Source: an uncultured Lachnospiraceae bacterium (lineage in GTDB: Bacteria > Bacillota > Clostridia > Lachnospirales > Lachnospiraceae). From it: DNA of 62,323 nucleotides. Below are positions 33,416-42,729 of this stretch, in pieces. The DNA is taken from contig ONNQ01000017.1 of the NCBI GenBank assembly GCA_900319245.1, positions 1 through 62,323 of the forward strand, written 5' to 3'. A program made the position numbers and the translations under genes. How positions within the stretch are numbered: the stretch's first letter is position 1; every line of letters starts with the position of its first letter. The notes under the pieces are model-generated. The model was given only the letters and a program-made list of their open reading frames with translations. It had not been told where the DNA came from and made no database searches.

Positions 33416-36400
33416 TTATTCGGTCCTGAGCGCGATGACAGGATCCTTCTTGGACGCCGAGCTGGACGGGATCAGTCCGCCGATCATAGTCAGCAGGGTC
33501 GCGATGGCGATGAGCACCAGCGCCGCCGGAAGTCCCAGAACGGCCGTGATGTCGTCGATCTGCGTGACTTTGTGGATAATCTGGTTGATCGGGAAGAGCA
33601 AGAGCCTCGTCACAACGACGCCGATGATACCCGACAGGAGTCCGATGATGCAGGTCTCCGCATTGAAGATAGAGGAAATGTTGCGCTTGGACGCGCCGAT
33701 CGCGCGCAGGATACCGATTTCCTTGGTCCTCTCCAGGACGGAGATATAGGTGATAATACCGATCATGATCGAGGATACGATCAGGGAGATCGAGACGAAC
33801 GCGATGAGCACGTAGGTGACCGCATTGACGATGGTTTCCACAGATCCCATCAGAATACCGGTGATATCCGTATACTGCAGCTTCTGCTCCTCCTTGGCGT
33901 TGTCGTTGTAGGCCGTGAGGAAGTCCGTAAAGCGGTTCTTGGACTCGAAGTCGTTGAAGTAGAAGGAGATGCCGGTCGGATCTTCTACGTCCTGGTAGCC
34001 CAGCTTTAACAGATTTCCTTTGTAGGAGGTGTCCTCCCCTGTGATCATGGCCTCCATGATCCTCGACAGCTCGTCCTCGTCCTTGTTGAACTGGAAGGCC
34101 TCCGCGAACTTATCAGTGTCAAAAGACAGAAGGTCCTCGCCGCTGCTAAAGAGATTGGAGAGCGGTGCCATGGCCTCGGCCAGCGCTTCGCCGGTTCCCT
34201 TGGCGACCAGAAGGGCCATGTATTCTTTGGCCAGGTTGTAGCCCTCTTCAAACAGTTCGGAACTGTGATCGACAACTGTTGCATTGATCGCGTCGTCGAC
34301 AGGAGGAAGATCCGCTACAGGCACCATATTGTTGGCGTCCGGTTTCAGGCTTCCGTAGTAGTTGTCGAAGGCGTCCTCGATGATCGCAGTCGCGTTGCCG
34401 GCATCCAGCGAGATCTTGTCAATGCCGCTGAGCATCTCGCCGATCTTGTCTTCGCTGATGGCCTGCTGCTTGTACATATCCAGATAGGCCAGCGTCAGAT
34501 ACTTGGTTGTGGTGACGTCGCCGCCCTCCTCAAACTGTTTGGTGATCTGGCTCTTTAAAAGGACCTTCTGAGAATCTTCGATGCCTTCCATCTTGTCAAT
34601 GATGGCGTCTGCCTCTGCTTTATTGGAGGCGTTCTGCAGATCGTCGATGGTGCTCTGGATTGAATTGGAGGCGGCCTGCGCGGCGGCTGCGACGCCCTGC
34701 GCGACCAGTGTATCTTCCATGCCCTCGATGGCGGTGATCGTCGCGGAGACGTCCAAACTGCCGGGCTCGGTAGCCGGTGCGCTCTCGTTGGTCAGGCCCT
34801 GGCCGGATCCCGTATTCTCTGTGACGACAATGGTGTCCTTGAGGCGCTGCGCGGTCTCTTCGTCAAGGCCCAGGGAATCGATGATGATCTCTGCCTCGCC
34901 GCGGGTTTTGGCACGGGACAGGCTCTCTGTCACCCGCTCGATTAACGCTTTGACCGTCTGACGGACCTGGGGTTCCACGGCCGCTTCTGTCCGCTGCGTA
35001 ATGGCCTCTTTCTGGCTCTCCAGAATGGACACAACAGCGGATACGTCGGGATTGGTCTCAGGCGCGGTGGAATCGTTGACCGTAATGGTGGCGATTTTCT
35101 GATACCCCTCTATGATGCCCTTGGCAAAGGCGGAATCGGCTTCAGTCACGGCCTTGACCATCTGCTGGGTCACTTCGTCAATACTCTCTACAACGCTCTG
35201 GGAGGAGTTCATGACGATGTCCTGCATGGCGCTGGGGTCCATATTGAGGCTGCCGGCGTCCATATTGACGACGAAAGCTTCCGCCAGAAGGTCCTCGTCG
35301 ATGGTGATCATATCCTGAAAGTCGAGGTCGCTCTTGTCCTCTTCGTCATCGAACGCATTGCCGGAGAAGACGTCGTAGTCCGGGTCCCTGAGCTGCGCCT
35401 TGACGATCTCGGAGGAGGCCGCTTTGTCCATGACATAGGAGGTCAGGGAAGGCAGATACAGAACGCCGGTGCTGGAACTGGAGCTGGAGCCCTTTTCTCT
35501 GGGCTTATAGATGATCGCCGTGATCTTTAAAGGCTCCGCGTTCTCATACACTTCATGCATGTATTCGTCGTCTTCCGACATATCCTCATAGAGCTCGTAT
35601 TCCTCGTTGTACTTGTACTTGGAGGACGGATCGATCAGCTTGAATTCTCTGCCCAGAAGCTCGTCGTAGGAGATGGTCATCGGCTCGTTGCGCACAGTGA
35701 TCTCTTCGCCCATGTACAGGTTTTTGACAATGTCCCGCAGCTCCTTGGTGTCTCGAAAGCCCAGAGAGTAGAGGAGCAGGTCCGAAATCTGATTGGGATC
35801 ATTGACGGAGACGGCGAGCTCATTGTACTTTTCCGGCCACTTGCCGTAGGCGACCGTGTATTCTTCCTTCATGCGGTCGGGCTCGATCATCTCTGAGAAG
35901 GTCGTCATACCGCCGGAGCCGGTGTTGGCCATCAAGGACGCCATCATATTGCCCTGCTGGTCGAGACTGCTGTTGGGATGGATCTGGGCCAGGTTGTCCG
36001 CGGCGTCGATTGTGTAGATGACGGGCGTCACGGAGTAAATATATTTGATCATGCGGACGTCGTCCTGATACTCTTCGGGATGGTCGTCCAGATAATGCAT
36101 GAAGCTCTTCAGATCGTTGTTGGAAATCGAGTCCGTAAACGAGGTGATGTATTGCTGCTCCCGCAAAAAATGCCCTTCTGACTTATTCTGCGCCTCCGCC
36201 TGCATGGACAAGATCGTGCTGGCCAGGTCGCCCGCTTCCGCATTGATGGTAAGCGGGTAGCTGTTCATGGTCTCTTCCTGAATCTGGTCGATATAATTCT
36301 GAAAGCCTGTGGACAGGGCCAGGATCAGCGCAATGCCGATGATACCGATGGAACCCGCGAACGAGGTCAGGAAGGTGCGCCCCTTCTTGGTCAAAAGATT

Positions 36401-37162
36401 GTTAAGGCTAAGGCCAAAGGACGTCGCCAGGGACATGGACGCCTTGCCCAGATTTTTGTGGACGGCAGGTTCCTCGCTCTCAATCGTGAGAGGGTTGGTA
36501 TCGCTGGTGATCTTTCCGTCCTTGAGGCGCACAATGCGGTTGGCGTACTCCTCGGCAAGCTCGGGGTTGTGGGTGACCATGACGACCAGGCGGTCAGCGG
36601 CCACTTCTTTGAGAAGGTCCATGACCTGTACGGACGTCTTGGTATCCAGCGCGCCGGTGGGCTCGTCCGCCAAAAGGATCTTGGGGTCGTTGACGAGCGC
36701 TCTCGCGATCGCGACACGCTGCATCTGGCCGCCGGACATCTGGTTGGGCCGCTTGTGGGACTGATCCTTGAGGCCGACCTTTTCCAGCGCATCCAGCGCC
36801 ATCTGTTTTCTATGCGCGCTGGAGATACCGCCGATCGTGAGCGCCAGTTCGACATTCTGCAGAACGGTCTGGTGCGGGATCAGGTTGTAGGACTGAAAGA
36901 CGAATCCGACTGTGTGATTGCGGTAGGAATCCCAGTCCCGGTCCTTGTATTTTTTGGTAGAGACGCCGTTGATGATCAGATCGCCGGTGTCGTAGCGGTC
37001 CAGTCCGCCGATGATATTGAGGAGCGTAGTCTTTCCCGAGCCGCTGGGACCGAGGATGGCCACGAACTCGTTGTCCCGCAGGTTGAGCGAGACGTCGTCA
37101 AGGGCGGTCTGCTCAAACCCGCCGGTGACGTATTTCTTATTAATATTCTTGAGCTGCAGCAT
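33416..37162 (-). CDS. MacB-type ABC transporter: ATPase fused to FtsX permease with giant ectodomain
   Basis: This 1248-residue protein is a complete half-transporter. Residues 1-230 are the ATPase, with Walker A 'GPSGSGKTT', signature 'MSGGQMQRV' and Walker B 'ILLADEPTGALD'. The first membrane helix lies near 265-290. Residues about 290-1090 form a single extracellular domain rich in helical, coiled-coil and Asp/Glu segments, several containing 'VSAVVSILESQKEAI'-like helices. The last 160 residues carry three membrane helices with the FtsX pattern 'ERTKEIGILRAIGASKRNI'. Family members export peptides or lipids, or use ATP to move an outer domain (FtsEX style). An ectodomain of about 800 residues is far above the usual 200. 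CGGAGGC precedes ATG 37162. It is monocistronic. Confidence 0.92.
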   Translation of the reverse strand: MLQLKNINKKYVTGGFEQTALDDVSLNLRDNEFVAILGPSGSGKTTLLNIIGGLDRYDTGDLIINGVSTKKYKDRDWDSYRNHTVGFVFQSYNLIPHQTVLQNVELALTIGGISSAHRKQMALDALEKVGLKDQSHKRPNQMSGGQMQRVAIARALVNDPKILLADEPTGALDTKTSVQVMDLLKEVAADRLVVMVTHNPELAEEYANRIVRLKDGKITSDTNPLTIESEEPAVHKNLGKASMSLATSFGLSLNNLLTKKGRTFLTSFAGSIGIIGIALILALSTGFQNYIDQIQEETMNSYPLTINAEAGDLASTILSMQAEAQNKSEGHFLREQQYITSFTDSISNNDLKSFMHYLDDHPEEYQDDVRMIKYIYSVTPVIYTIDAADNLAQIHPNSSLDQQGNMMASLMANTGSGGMTTFSEMIEPDRMKEEYTVAYGKWPEKYNELAVSVNDPNQISDLLLYSLGFRDTKELRDIVKNLYMGEEITVRNEPMTISYDELLGREFKLIDPSSKYKYNEEYELYEDMSEDDEYMHEVYENAEPLKITAIIYKPREKGSSSSSSTGVLYLPSLTSYVMDKAASSEIVKAQLRDPDYDVFSGNAFDDEEDKSDLDFQDMITIDEDLLAEAFVVNMDAGSLNMDPSAMQDIVMNSSQSVVESIDEVTQQMVKAVTEADSAFAKGIIEGYQKIATITVNDSTAPETNPDVSAVVSILESQKEAITQRTEAAVEPQVRQTVKALIERVTESLSRAKTRGEAEIIIDSLGLDEETAQRLKDTIVVTENTGSGQGLTNESAPATEPGSLDVSATITAIEGMEDTLVAQGVAAAAQAASNSIQSTIDDLQNASNKAEADAIIDKMEGIEDSQKVLLKSQITKQFEEGGDVTTTKYLTLAYLDMYKQQAISEDKIGEMLSGIDKISLDAGNATAIIEDAFDNYYGSLKPDANNMVPVADLPPVDDAINATVVDHSSELFEEGYNLAKEYMALLVAKGTGEALAEAMAPLSNLFSSGEDLLSFDTDKFAEAFQFNKDEDELSRIMEAMITGEDTSYKGNLLKLGYQDVEDPTGISFYFNDFESKNRFTDFLTAYNDNAKEEQKLQYTDITGILMGSVETIVNAVTYVLIAFVSISLIVSSIMIGIITYISVLERTKEIGILRAIGASKRNISSIFNAETCIIGLLSGIIGVVVTRLLLFPINQIIHKVTQIDDITAVLGLPAALVLIAIATLLTMIGGLIPSSSASKKDPVIALRTE

Positions 37163-37353
37163 AGAGCCTCCGAAATACGGGATTATATAAAGAAACGTAC
37201 AATAATAAATGCAGTGTAAGAAAAATGGTTTGCTTTGCTTATCCTATCTATTTGATACAGTAAAATCAAGCGACAATCAAGGCAATCTGTCTCTTTCGCG
37301 ATGGGTTCCGGAGAAAATATGAGGCAGATCGCTATTCCCTGCAAGTTGAAAAG

Positions 37354-37362
37354 TGCTATAAT
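37354..37362 (+). promoter_or_regulatory. Extended -10 promoter of the secreted repeat protein
   Basis: TGCTATAAT fits the extended -10 consensus and no gene lies between it and ATG 37446. The rest of the 283-base divergent gap to the ABC gene shows no RNA gene or repeat that I can support. Confidence 0.5.
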
Positions 37363-37445
37363 AGAATTCCATTGTAGCATGTTTTGGCAAAATAGAAACC
37401 AGATCGAAAACCAGATCTATAGCAGAAAGAAAGGAAGCTGAGACG

Positions 37446-38084
37446 ATGATCACCAAAAGGATCAGCATTCTTATAGCAGTGCTCCTGTTGAGCGTTTCCG
37501 GCCTGCCTGTACACGCCGCGCCCACAGTCAAGAACACGACGCAGACCAGCACAGCCGGGGCTGACAAAGAGCGCGCCCAGAAGAGGATCTACACGGCAGA
37601 GGAACTGTGCTGCATGGCGCAGTACTATTATAAAAGGACCAGCAAGACCGGGTATTATCCGCCGGAGACTTCCTATAAGAAACTGAAAGATGGAAGCTAT
37701 CAGATCGTTCTTCGCGAGCTGATCAGCAGGGGAAAGGAAAAGAAGAAATACAAGAATTACGCCCGCTATACCATGCAGGGCGATGGCAGCGGCAAGGATG
37801 AAAAGAGCGGCAAGAAAATAGACCTAACGCGGTACAGTAAAGTCTATACGCCGGAGGAGCTCTGCAAACTGGCACAGGACTATTACTATCGCACCTACGA
37901 TTTTTATCCCCCGAATGCGGACTACACGGCCAACAAGGATGGCACGTATACGATCTGCCTCTATGAGGAGATCAATGATGACGAGGGCACGGCGCACAAT
38001 GCGACCTGCGGCTGGCTCACGGTGAACGTCTGCGGCGTGGGACAGGACGACCTGATGCTCACGGCCGTCGACATTAATCCCTGA
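37446..38084 (+). CDS. Secreted protein with two copies of an unknown Tyr-rich domain
   Basis: The 212-residue protein has a signal peptide (about 1-25, cleavage after 'VHAA'). After a Thr-rich linker come two related blocks, at about 48-95 ('YTAEELCCMAQYYYKRTS', then 'YYPPETSYKKLKDGSYQIVL') and about 133-180 ('YTPEELCKLAQDYYYRTY', then 'FYPPNADYTANKDGTYTICL'). Each repeat has an E-E-L-C helix, a Tyr cluster, a Y-P-P turn and a D-G-(S/T)-Y strand. I do not know this domain. It may bind wall or ligand like other small repeat modules. AAAGGAAG precedes ATG 37446. A terminator follows. Confidence 0.75.
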   Translation: MITKRISILIAVLLLSVSGLPVHAAPTVKNTTQTSTAGADKERAQKRIYTAEELCCMAQYYYKRTSKTGYYPPETSYKKLKDGSYQIVLRELISRGKEKKKYKNYARYTMQGDGSGKDEKSGKKIDLTRYSKVYTPEELCKLAQDYYYRTYDFYPPNADYTANKDGTYTICLYEEINDDEGTAHNATCGWLTVNVCGVGQDDLMLTAVDINP

Positions 38085-38100
38085 GAATATGGATCATTTT

Positions 38101-38143
38101 AAAACGCGCGATCAGGTAAGGACACTGACCGCGCGTTTTCTTT
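38101..38143. terminator. Terminator between convergent genes
   Basis: AAAACGCGCG (38101-38110) pairs with CGCGCGTTTT (38130-38139), with a second short TCAG/CTGA pairing inside. A- and T-rich flanks allow it to act in both directions, for the secreted repeat protein and the HAD gene. Confidence 0.82.
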
Positions 38144-38177
38144 ATCCCATAATTTGACAAAGGACCCTCTCATGCGC

Positions 38178-38840
38178 TTAGGAGAGCTGCCCGCTTTCAA
38201 GCGCGTCCACGACTTCATTAAGAGAACTGAATACGCCGGCGCACATATCGCGCGTCGCCTGATCGGGCTGTACGTCGTTGGGAATCATGATCGGTGCGCA
38301 TCCCGCTCTGTAGGCGGAGAGGATTCCGTTGGGACTGTCCTCGAGGACAAAGCATTCCGCCGGCTTTTTGCCGATCATCGCCGCGACCCTGAGATAGCTC
38401 TCCGGATCGGGCTTGCTGTGGACAACTTCGTCGCCGCACAAAGAAGCGGCAAAATAGTGCCCCAGTCCCGAGCTCTGCAGGTTGTTGTCGACGACTCTGC
38501 GCTCTGAGCCGCTGGCGATCCCGAGGCGATATCCCTTCTCCTCCAGATAGGGCAGGATGACGTCCAGTCCCGGCCTCGCCGGCAGCTTTGTTTTTACGAG
38601 CTCTGCGACCCGGTCAAAACTCTGCCTGATAAACTTTCTCGCGTCTACCTCTTCCGGAAGGAATCGCGCTGCCGCCCTGACAATGTCCTCGCCGCTGCTT
38701 CCCATCAGCGCCAGATGCATTTCCGGGGGCACTTCGAAGCCGTATTGCGCGCGCGCAATATCGTCATAGGCGTTATCATAAATGGACTGGGTGTCAAACA
38801 TCAGTCCGTCCATATCAAATATCACAGCGGTTTTCTTCAT
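38178..38840 (-). CDS. HAD-family phosphatase / beta-phosphoglucomutase-like protein
   Basis: The 220-residue enzyme has all four HAD motifs: 'FDMDGLMFDT' with the nucleophile Asp, 'ASGSERR' (motif II Ser), 'HSKPDPESY' (motif III Lys) and 'VLEDSPNG' (motif IV Asp). A helical cap (about 18-85) gives it the beta-phosphoglucomutase/sugar-phosphatase subclass. It lies 61 bases after the GH4 gene on the same strand, so it may process a phosphorylated sugar released from that pathway. The exact substrate cannot be read. Confidence 0.9.
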   Translation of the reverse strand: MKKTAVIFDMDGLMFDTQSIYDNAYDDIARAQYGFEVPPEMHLALMGSSGEDIVRAAARFLPEEVDARKFIRQSFDRVAELVKTKLPARPGLDVILPYLEEKGYRLGIASGSERRVVDNNLQSSGLGHYFAASLCGDEVVHSKPDPESYLRVAAMIGKKPAECFVLEDSPNGILSAYRAGCAPIMIPNDVQPDQATRDMCAGVFSSLNEVVDALESGQLS

Positions 38841-38901
38841 AGCAGGCTTCTTTCATTATTTTGACACGGCTTCAGGGGATGGAATCTTCCGGGAAGCGGC
38901 C

Positions 38902-40221
38902 TCAGGTAAACCTGGGCATGTAGTCTCCATGGGCGGCGATCAGCTCGTCTACCATCTTCTTGATGGTGTCGATATCCAGCTCGCTTCCGGTATGAGGATC
39001 CAGCATCGCAGCCTGGTACACATTGGCCAGCTTGTGGGTGTGGGCCGCCTCGACAGTGAGGAGCTGCACATTGATGTCGAGCATATTCATCGCGGCGCAC
39101 TGGACCGGCAGCGGTCCGACGTGGCAGGGATGGATGCCGTTGCCGTTCACGAGGCAGGGCACTTCGACGCAGGCTTCCTCGGGCAGGTTGGAGATCAGAT
39201 GCCCTGTGTTGAGGACATTGCCGCCGATCTGGTAGGGCGTGTTGGCCACGATGGACTCCATGATATGGGACGCGTATTCCCTGGAGCGCTCGTGGGTCTT
39301 GACGCCGGTCTCGAGGAGTTCCTGGTACTCCTTCTTCCAGGACTCGATCTGGTTGATGCAGCGGCGGGGGTATTCATCCAGCGGAATGTTGTAGCGGTCG
39401 ATGAGCTCGGGATAGCGGCTCTTAATATAAAATCCGTTGTACTCTGCATTGTGCTCGCTGGACTCTGTTACATAGTAGCCGAAATTGCGGATATAGTCAA
39501 AGCGCACCTTGTCCTTGAAATCGGGCTCCGCCATCTTAGCCTCGACGCGGGCTTTGATCTCGGGATAGAGATCGTTGCCGTCCTTGTCCTGGATTTTCAG
39601 AAGCCACGCCATGTGGTTGATACCGGCGATCAGTTCCTTGCGGCCCTCCAGCTTGTCCTCGAGGCCGACGCTGGTCAGAAGATCCTTGGAGCAGACCTGC
39701 ACGCTGTGGCACAGACCGACGGTCTTGACGCCGGTATAGCGCTGCATATAGCCGGACAGCATAGCCATGGGATTGGTGTAGTTGAGAAGGAGCGCGTCCG
39801 GGCAGACCTCCTCCATATCCCTGGCAAAATCCTCCATGACCGGAATGGTGCGGAGCGCACGCATGATGCCGCCGATGCCCAGCGTATCGGCGATGGTCTG
39901 ACGAAGGCCGTATTTCTTAGGAATCTCGAAGTCGATGATGGTTGCGGGATCGTATCCGCCGACCTGGATCGCGTTGACGACAAATGTGGCGCCGCGGAGC
40001 GCTGCCTTTCTGTTCTCAACGCCCAGATAGCACTCGATCTTTCCATAGCCGCCGAGGACCTTGCGCATGGCTTCCAGGATTGTGCGGCTCTCCTCCAGCC
40101 TCGTTCCATCGATATCATACAGGGCGAACACGCTGTCCCGGAGCGCTTCACTGCACATGCAGTCGCCGATGACATTTCTTGCAAAAACGGTGCTTCCGGC
40201 ACCCATAAATGTGATCTTCAT
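38902..40221 (-). CDS. melA: GH4-family alpha-galactosidase (MelA-like)
   Basis: This 439-residue intracellular glycosidase uses NAD+ and a divalent metal, the hallmark of GH4. Seen are the N-terminal nucleotide loop 'ITFMGAGSTVFARNVIGD', the 'NYTNPMAMLSGYMQR' block, and the metal-site Cys/His in 'GLCHSVQVCS' with 'GINHMAWLL'. The 'CHS' and 'GINHMA' forms match MelA-type alpha-galactosidases better than 6-phospho-beta-glucosidases. AAGGAGGGG precedes ATG 40221. The HAD gene follows. No raffinose or melibiose transporter is adjacent; the sugar ABC importer at 48-53 kb is a candidate partner. Confidence 0.9.
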   Translation of the reverse strand: MKITFMGAGSTVFARNVIGDCMCSEALRDSVFALYDIDGTRLEESRTILEAMRKVLGGYGKIECYLGVENRKAALRGATFVVNAIQVGGYDPATIIDFEIPKKYGLRQTIADTLGIGGIMRALRTIPVMEDFARDMEEVCPDALLLNYTNPMAMLSGYMQRYTGVKTVGLCHSVQVCSKDLLTSVGLEDKLEGRKELIAGINHMAWLLKIQDKDGNDLYPEIKARVEAKMAEPDFKDKVRFDYIRNFGYYVTESSEHNAEYNGFYIKSRYPELIDRYNIPLDEYPRRCINQIESWKKEYQELLETGVKTHERSREYASHIMESIVANTPYQIGGNVLNTGHLISNLPEEACVEVPCLVNGNGIHPCHVGPLPVQCAAMNMLDINVQLLTVEAAHTHKLANVYQAAMLDPHTGSELDIDTIKKMVDELIAAHGDYMPRFT

Positions 40222-40339
40222 ACAGATCCCCTCCTTGGTAAATCCAATATTTACTGATTAATAGTCTAGCAAATGCGGTCGGGTGGATACATAGCATAAT
40301 GCTTCGCAAAAATGCCATGATGCGTTAGGCGTACAAGTA

Positions 40340-40348
40340 TGGTAAAAT
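40340..40348 (+). promoter_or_regulatory. Extended -10 promoter of the YcxB-like gene
   Basis: TGGTAAAAT resembles TGnTATAAT with one change, 43 bases before ATG 40391, in the divergent gap to the GH4 gene. Confidence 0.4.
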
Positions 40349-40390
40349 ATAGGCGTTGTTAGAGAACCAAACAGGAGGATCTTTAGTACC

Positions 40391-40882
40391 ATGGATGCAA
40401 GAAAACAGGAGGTCAGATACACAACAGAAACCACACTCGGCCTTGACGAATACAAGAAATATGTGCGCACGATGCAGGGAAGCCAGCTCAAGAACAATAT
40501 CATTGCGGCGGCTGCATGTATTTGGCTCATTGTGGCCGGCATTTTTAATATTTATCATGCCAAAACAATGCTGGGCGTATTCATGATCGTCGTAGGCGTC
40601 GGTGCGCCGATTCTGGTGCGTGTTGGTGCCAACAACCAGTCCGAGCGCGATTTTGAAAAGATCAAAGAGGCAGGCGGCGCCCACTTCCGCGTCCGCTTCT
40701 ATGATGACCACTTCGAGACCCAGAACGATACGTCCCACGGCGTACACGAGTACAGTAAGCTCTACAAGGTGGTGGAGACCGAGGAGGACTTCTATATGGA
40801 GATCGAGAGAGGACACTCTGTCATCATTCAGAAGAAGAACTGCAGTGATGAGCTGATCGCGTTTTTGCGCACGCTGAAATAA
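40391..40882 (+). CDS. YcxB-like membrane protein
   Basis: The 163-residue protein has two membrane helices (about 35-54 and 57-76) followed by a C-terminal domain of the YcxB kind ('RVRFYDDHFETQNDTSHGVH', 'EYSKLYKVVETEEDFYMEI', 'SVIIQKKNCSDELIAFL'), a PH-like fold on the cytoplasmic side. AGGAGG lies 13 bases upstream of ATG 40391. The function of YcxB proteins is unknown. It stands alone between the GH4 and phosphoglucomutase genes. Confidence 0.82.
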   Translation: MDARKQEVRYTTETTLGLDEYKKYVRTMQGSQLKNNIIAAAACIWLIVAGIFNIYHAKTMLGVFMIVVGVGAPILVRVGANNQSERDFEKIKEAGGAHFRVRFYDDHFETQNDTSHGVHEYSKLYKVVETEEDFYMEIERGHSVIIQKKNCSDELIAFLRTLK

Positions 40883-40906
40883 AAAGGATATAGTCAGGAT
40901 CTTTTT

Positions 40907-40937
40907 GTGCCGGCCCCATACAGAACGAGGCCGGCAC
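40907..40937 (+). terminator. Hairpin after the YcxB-like gene
   Basis: GTGCCGGCC and GGCCGGCAC form a perfect 9-bp stem. The downstream TTACTTATAA is a weak T-run, so termination may be partial. Confidence 0.5.
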
Positions 40938-40974
40938 TTACTTATAAGATAAAAAGATAAGGAGGAAACAACAA

Positions 40975-42666
40975 ATGGGGTATATGGAACGCTATAAGGA
41001 GTGGATCGAAAGGCTTCCGGAGGAAGATCCTATGCGGGAGGAACTCATCGCGATCGAGGGAAACGACGCGGAGATCAAGGACCGCTTTTATAAGGAGATC
41101 GAATTTGGAACAGCGGGCCTGCGCGGCATCTGCGGCGCCGGCACCAATCGCATGAACACGTTGACGGTTGGCCGCGCGACCCAGGGTATTGCCAACTATA
41201 TCCTTTCGTCCGGAGAGAATCCCGCCAGAGGATTTGCAATCGCCTATGACTGCCGCTATCATTCCCAGGAGTTCGCGGCGCTGGCAGCCGAGATTCTGGC
41301 CGGAAACGGGATCAAAGTCTATCTGTTCCCGTCCCTTCGCCCTACGCCGGAGCTCTCTTTTACCATCCGGAGCTTTGCGGCGCTCGGCGGCATCAACCTG
41401 ACAGCCAGCCACAATCCCAAGGAGTACAACGGATACAAGGTCTATTGGATGGACGGCGCGCAGATTTCCGGCGAGGTGTCGGACGGCATGCTGAAGGAAA
41501 TCCTGGCCCTGGATCTCTTTGACGACTTTAAGAGGATGCCTATGCAGGACGCGCTCGATGAGAGAAAGGTGCGGATGCTGGGCGAGGAGATGGATCTGGC
41601 CTATCTGGACTATGTCATGTCCATGCGGCAGAGAGAGGACGAGGAGCTGGATCTGACCATTCCGATCGTCTATACGCCCCTCAACGGCGCGGGCAGCATT
41701 CCGATGCAGCAGCTGGCCGCGGAACTTGGCTATGAGAACTTTGTCATCGTGCCGGAGCAGAAGGATCCCGACCCGGAGTTTACAACTGTGGGCTATCCCA
41801 ATCCGGAGGATCCCAAGGCCTTTGCCCTGGCGGAGGAGCTGGGCCGCAAGGTCGGCGCGGAAGTCCTGATCGCGACGGACCCCGACAGCGACAGAATGGC
41901 GGTCGAGATCGCTGATGAGAAGGGCGGCTATACGCCGCTAAACGGCAACCAGACAGGCGCGCTCCTCATTGCGTATATGGCGCAGAGCATGAAAGAGAAG
42001 GGGACCCTTCCTGAGAATGCGGCCATGATCAAATCCATTGTCACCGGCAACTTCGGGCGCGCGATCTGCGAACACTACGGGATCAAGGTCTTCGAAGCGC
42101 TGACAGGATTTAAGAATATCTGCGGCGTGATCCCCAAGGCGGAGGAGCTCGGCTACACCTATTTCTTTGGATATGAGGAGAGCATCGGATGCGCGCCGGG
42201 CGAGGAAGTACGCGATAAGGACGGAATCTGCGCCGCGATGCTGATTATGGAAATGGCGGCCTGGTGCCGCAAGAACGGCAGGTCTGTCAAGGACTATCTG
42301 GATTCTCTCTATCGCAAGTTCGGCTACTATGTGGAGGACCAGGTCTCCTTTGTGCTGAGCGGGGTGGAAGGCGCAAAGAGAATCGGGCGCATCATGGACG
42401 TCTTCCGCGGCAAGAAGCCGGAAGCCTTTGGCCGCTTCCAGGTCGACAAGTGCATCGACTATCTGCACGGCTATGACGGAATTCCCGCGTCCAACGTGCT
42501 CATTTTCTATATGAAAGACGGCTGCTGGTTCGCCATGAGACCGTCGGGAACAGAGCCCAAGATCAAGTTCTACTATTACGCCAAGGACACAGACCGCGAC
42601 GAGGCGGCGGCCCAGGTGCGGGATATGAGAGCGGCTGTGGATCAGCTGGTGGAGAGTATTGAATAA
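40975..42666 (+). CDS. pgcA: Phosphoglucomutase/phosphomannomutase
   Basis: This 563-residue alpha-D-phosphohexomutase interconverts glucose-1-phosphate and glucose-6-phosphate. The catalytic phosphoserine lies in '[13 protein letters not shown]', the metal loop is '[10 protein letters not shown]', the sugar loop is 'GYEESIGC' and the phosphate-binding loop is '[12 protein letters not shown]', all in the usual order. Length fits Firmicute PgcA. AAGGAGG precedes ATG 40975. It stands near pgi (44.9 kb) but is not in the same operon. Confidence 0.96.
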   Translation: MGYMERYKEWIERLPEEDPMREELIAIEGNDAEIKDRFYKEIEFGTAGLRGICGAGTNRMNTLTVGRATQGIANYILSSGENPARGFAIAYDCRYHSQEFAALAAEILAGNGIKVYLFPSLRPTPELSFTIRSFAALGGINLTASHNPKEYNGYKVYWMDGAQISGEVSDGMLKEILALDLFDDFKRMPMQDALDERKVRMLGEEMDLAYLDYVMSMRQREDEELDLTIPIVYTPLNGAGSIPMQQLAAELGYENFVIVPEQKDPDPEFTTVGYPNPEDPKAFALAEELGRKVGAEVLIATDPDSDRMAVEIADEKGGYTPLNGNQTGALLIAYMAQSMKEKGTLPENAAMIKSIVTGNFGRAICEHYGIKVFEALTGFKNICGVIPKAEELGYTYFFGYEESIGCAPGEEVRDKDGICAAMLIMEMAAWCRKNGRSVKDYLDSLYRKFGYYVEDQVSFVLSGVEGAKRIGRIMDVFRGKKPEAFGRFQVDKCIDYLHGYDGIPASNVLIFYMKDGCWFAMRPSGTEPKIKFYYYAKDTDRDEAAAQVRDMRAAVDQLVESIE

Positions 42667-42683
42667 ACCGTTGCATGCAGAAA

Positions 42684-42707
42684 GCCCCCGCTCGGCCGAG
42701 CGGGGGC
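42684..42707. terminator. GC-rich hairpin between convergent genes
   Basis: An 11-bp perfect stem (GCCCCCGCTCG with 42697-42707) has a 2-base gap, so the top one or two pairs open in RNA. No strong T-run follows on either strand (GTATTATAT on plus, TTTCTG on minus). A similar GCCCCC...GGGGGC stem ends the pgi gene. Confidence 0.55.
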
Positions 42708-42729
42708 GTATTATATGCAGATTCTATTG

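Noticed and set aside
38782-40257. Open frame of 491 codons opposite the HAD and GH4 genes
   Set aside because: It spans two real minus-strand genes and the gap between them, and has no motif of its own.
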